A DNA stretch of 64,000 nucleotides from Sthenelais limicola (lineage: Eukaryota > Annelida > Polychaeta > Phyllodocida > Sigalionidae), in the NCBI GenBank assembly GCA_942159475.1, contig OW804095.1, positions 95,989,740 to 96,053,739 on the forward strand, read 5' to 3'. The notes beneath the pieces are model-generated. The model was not told the DNA's origin. It did no database searches and worked only from the letters and a program-made list of their open reading frames with translations. Positions 60,530 to 64,000 of the stretch are shown one piece after another (positions within the stretch are counted from its first letter, which is position 1; every line of letters starts with the position of its first letter). The position numbers and the translations under genes are program-made.

Positions 60530-62410
60530 ATAAATACAACATCGTCGCACTTTCTCTAAAAATATATTTATCATTTTTATATATCTAATTGTGACCATCA
60601 TTTTTTTCTAATATGTTTTGTAGTTAACCCTTAATTACATTTTTGTCCATTTTATTTATTGCATTTTCGACGATGAAATGAAATGAAATGCCATTTTGAC
60701 TGGCTCATAATTATCCCTTATTTATCGCCAGCAGACGACTACATATTGCGAATAGGACAAAATTGTTATTCTTATGAATAAGAGAACGTATCTTATGACC
60801 AGACATACGCTATATTATATTAGGGCGATATCCATAATTTTGAAAAAGTTCTGATTGCCATCCAAATAATATTGCGCTATGCAACAGTCTTCTCACCTTT
60901 ATATTGCCTACCGCTATTTGTTGTATAAATCAAAGCGACACAAATGGTGTCAGATATACCCACTATTCATCATTTTCTCTGCCTGATTTAGCAAGATTTC
61001 TCAAGTGTGTAGAGTTGGCAATCGTAAATTTTCTGACGGATTGACACCATCCTACACTCGACATTCAGAATGAACAACATGATGAATTATATTTCTAAAA
61101 AAGCCTTTACGGACTGTACTAATGAAAAAACACTCCCATATATAGGCACTTCTGTATCATATGCTCGGACCTGAGCCCCCATAGTGTCCAAGGGAAATTG
61201 TAGAAAATCCAAAATCGATCAAAACTCCCTTTGATACCAACAAAATCAATATCTCCGACATACTGCAGAAATCACATCTACCTCCTTCCACTTACGAACA
61301 AATGGCGCATCCTATGACTGTCATCACAATGTCCAGGAAAACAAACAAGTGATGACAACCCTTAATCCCCTCTGATCCGGCTAAGCCCTTTGAAATTTGT
61401 CTACCAATCATCAAACGTACAAATACCTACAATAATAATCTTTGCAATCATGTCGCAATTCGGACGTCTGCCAGCCATTTTTTTCTCTGCAATACATGCC
61501 CAAATGGCGCTGTTGGTTGCACTCAGAACATGCACTCTCTCCAATCAACTATCCAGAATCACAGTTATTCGGCTGAACTTTTATAAAAATCAATTGCCGC
61601 GATTGGGGCCTACTTAAAAATGAAATTAGGGACGTGGGCCGGTATTCTCCTTTCTTGGATTGACTTTCACATGATTTTGGACTGAAACTGGCCCGGTCAT
61701 ATTATGTTGTACACGGGGCGGGGGTTAATTGACATGCAATTTCTTATTGCAATATCCCTATTATCTATTATTACCAGCTATATATTGGTAATTAGAATAG
61801 CTAAAAAATGTTTTTGATGCAAAACCTGCCAATTTGAAAAATATTTTGTTGAATGAAACCTCCACTAATTATTTTCATATCGACAAGTGAGAATCACGAA
61901 TATTCATTCGCATTACTGAAAAAAATTTCACTTGGCTAATAATGAAAACACCATCCAAGATATTAGATCTATTAGATATCGAGAAGCGCATCTCTGTCAG
62001 AAATCAAATAAGCTTTCGACTTAATTAGCTGCTCAACTGCACGACTTTGATAAACATCGAAGCTTGTCATGACACTCATATGGAGATGCGAGGCAAGCAT
62101 AGATGCCAATATGCCAATTCAAACTTTACCATCGACTAATTGATTATTTCACATGTCCCTTAAATTTCGCCATGCAACAATCATAATTCATTACATGAGA
62201 GAGACATAGGAGAGAGACCGCCTCCTTTATTATTAAATGAGTGAAACCCTTAATTTGGCATATTTAATTGTCTTAATTCGCTTAGGCGCGCAGACTATGC
62301 TATGTTCATCATACATATATTATTCTGGTGAAATTTTAAAAAGGACGCGAACTAAATTTATACGTTTTAAACGAATTAATCTATTTGAGACAATGGGTAT
62401 GTCGGGTCTC
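60530..62410. other. Intergenic, no gene seen
   Basis: No supportable exon. Contains one diverged AAATGGCGCTGTTGGTTGCA unit near 61505, related to the array at 60.1 kb. Lies between the minus-strand gene and the plus-strand protease-like gene, so it may hold both 5' regions. Confidence 0.35.
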
Positions 62411-62418
62411 CTTTGGTA

Positions 62419-62520
62419 GGTGGGTGGGTGGGTGGGTGCGCATAGATCCTGCACAGACTGTCGCTTGGTGCTGGGTGGGTGGGTGGGTGCGCATAGATCC
62501 TGCACAGACTGTCGCTTGGT
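62419..62520 (+). repeat. Exact 51-bp tandem duplication
   Basis: A GGGTGGGTGGGTGCGCATAG block followed by ATCCTGCACAGACTGTCGCT occurs twice at 51-bp spacing (GTGCGCAT at 62436 and 62487). It lies about 70 bp upstream of the TATA box at 62588. Confidence 0.95.
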
Positions 62521-62549
62521 CGTTTGGCTGCGTTATTTCCACATCTGTA

Positions 62550-62595
62550 ATTGGTTAAAATTTTCCCTCAGCATCCATTATGACGTCTATATAAA
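62550..62595 (+). promoter_or_regulatory. Probable core promoter: inverted CCAAT, TGACGTC, TATATAAA
   Basis: ATTGG at 62550-62554, TGACGTC at 62581-62587 and TATATAAA at 62588-62595, in the usual order and spacing. The next recognised start codon, of the protease-like exon, is about 200 bp downstream. A TATA match alone is weak in AT-rich DNA; the combination and the exon make it credible. Confidence 0.4.
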
Positions 62596-62798
62596 CCTAT
62601 CGTGTTTCAATTTACCTATTATATGCGCTCCGTGCACATACCTTCTGATCTAACATATCGTAAGAGATACTCTAACGTAAAAATATATTACTCTACATAT
62701 ACTATATACTATATATATTATATATATATATACTATATACTATATATACTCTACACCTTTTTCTACATTTTGTATATTTTGATACATTGGTTGTCACA

Positions 62799-62938
62799 AT
62801 GAGCGGAATCATCAACCAATCGAGCAACTGCTTCATCAATTCGGCCCTTCAACTCCTGTCAAATGTGCCGCTCTTTTCCGATCGCTGCATCGCTACAAAA
62901 ATATCGCATGACTCCCATCATCACTATAACAGTGGTAG
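62799..62938 (+). CDS. First exon of a ubiquitin-specific-protease-like gene (Cys box)
   Basis: The frame begins ATGAGCGGAATC and encodes GIINQSSNCFINSALQLLSN. This fits the USP/UCH (peptidase C19) Cys box G-x-x-N-x-x-N-x-C-F/Y-x-N-S/A-x-L-Q-x-L, with the nucleophile Cys at residue 11, the preceding oxyanion-hole Asn at residue 10 and the following Asn-Ser intact. The box is at the extreme N-terminus, so any regulatory N-terminal domain is absent. Donor candidates are AGTG|GTAGGT (GT at 62935) and GTAG|GTAACA (GT at 62939); unspliced, the frame stops at 62942. The His box and the rest of the fold would lie in later exons; none is recognisable before the window ends. TATA and CCAAT elements lie upstream. 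Confidence 0.55.
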
Positions 62939-62942
62939 GTAA

Positions 62943-64000
62943 CATTAAATTAAGTCTCTCTCACTTTTGAAATGGATTACCTACCATGGATTACATACAA
63001 TGGATTACATTTACATCTTACCTACACTTCGGTAGTAATTTATATTACTGAAGAGAATGGGGGACTTAAATTATAAATGGGAGACTCTAAATTATGACAA
63101 TTTCATCAATGTGTACAGCCACCCGCTCTTTGTACATTTTCTGAAATCTGACCCCTTACATCTACACACTACCATACACTATGCATTCATTCTCCCCTCC
63201 CACTCAAACTGATTCTTATGGTAAAACTAATCCCTCGGCCTTTCCTATATATAATGAACATTCCCCCAAAGACATTTCTGGATCAATTGATTTCGCCTTA
63301 CTCTAGCATTATGAAATGCCACTTGAATTTATTTATCCTCATATAATCGTGCATGAGTGGGTGCTCTAACTAATGTAGCAGTATGACTGACAACACGCAA
63401 GTCAATCATACCTATCGGATTAGTAATAGCCTCTCACCCGTCATCTTACGTGAGTCAGACGTGACACCAATCAGTCCATTCACAGTTGCCCGAGCTGTTT
63501 AAGACAATGTTCCCATACTATCTATTTTTATAACTAATCCATCCTGCTGCCAAACATGACTCTGCACGCACAGCCGCCCGAGCCGATCTTATTACAATCT
63601 CCCCTTACAATATATTATTGCAACTAATCGATCCTGCTGCCCAACACCCTAACCTTTCAATTATTTTGCGTCTATATTTGGGGGGGGGGGGGGGTGCTAC
63701 TGCTAAACACTTTAATATGTGACTAGTTATACCTACTTTTTATCGGTCGGGAAATTTATTCATTACTTCTGCACAAATTTGCTCATTTGAACGACCATCT
63801 TATTTCACTCTGTGCCTTTCGTAGCACCTTCCTTCACCAGCATTGACTAGCATATCTTACGAACCGATCTAACTATATCCTTGCAATACCCAAAAGGCTA
63901 TTACTTGTAGTCATTATTTGCGCTATTACTTGATCAATTCATATTCCCACCTAACCAACCGCACATAACATTAGTCATTTAGCACCAAAATAATAGCCTT
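62943..64000 (+). other. Probable first intron of the protease-like gene; poly-G tract
   Basis: No exon continuing the C19 fold is seen. Contains a direct repeat (ACTAATC(C/G)ATCCTGCTGCC near 63533 and 63624) and a 15-base G run at 63680-63694. Confidence 0.4.

Noticed and set aside
62690..62755. Multiple TATA boxes
   Set aside because: This is a simple TA-rich tract; the isolated TATATAAA at 62588 with CCAAT and TGACGTC is the better candidate.
62602..62802. 66-codon frame ending in a TGA that overlaps the protease-like ATG
   Set aside because: Most of it is translation of a TA-rich tract; the stop/start overlap has no meaning in a spliced eukaryotic gene.

Overview
This window looks like nuclear DNA from an animal, most likely a marine invertebrate, though nothing in it fixes the phylum. 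It is AT-rich and gene-poor. The believable coding pieces are short exons with GT-AG borders and matching phases. Most of the recognisable content is decayed transposons: LINE reverse transcriptases, a DIRS-like element, an LTR element, foldback elements and a TTAA-flanked element. There are no operons, no bacterial-style gene spacing and no CRISPR array.

Left part (1-12.4 kb): an intronless coding relic on the minus strand at the very edge, one copy of a dispersed repeat, a pair of TTACGTAA sites and otherwise little. Transposon graveyard (12.4-19.2 kb): a minus-strand LINE is split by a nested insertion of about 2.1 kb carrying a tRNA-like SINE head, a TC microsatellite and three tandem arrays sharing the core GTACTTG. 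It is followed by a plus-strand LINE RT and a minus-strand DIRS-like gag/RT relic. 23.2-25.6 kb: a structurally complete, very young, non-autonomous LTR retrotransposon on the minus strand. It has near-identical LTRs, a PBS matching tRNA-Leu, a polypurine tract, a TATA box and a poly(A) signal. Its interior is built from tandem arrays that all repeat the motif GGACGA. 25.6-31.1 kb: the dispersed repeat family the LTR element landed in, a third LINE fragment, a hammerhead-ribozyme-like motif and the second copy of the first dispersed repeat. 31-46.5 kb: mostly featureless AT-rich sequence with a few coding-like islands and a LINE tail. 46.5-52.1 kb: a cluster of foldback/MITE elements and a second, weaker hammerhead-like motif.

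Right part (52.2-64 kb): the best protein-coding evidence. Eight short minus-strand exons (52188 to 59298) join in consistent phase into an open frame of about 200 residues that I do not recognise. Plus-strand candidates overlap this span, including a Cys-rich domain resembling SUEL-type lectins. At 62.8 kb a plus-strand first exon carries a ubiquitin-specific-protease Cys box, preceded by an inverted CCAAT, a CRE half and a TATA box. It runs off the window with no second exon found. The 59.5-62.5 kb stretch between the two genes is packed with tandem duplications.
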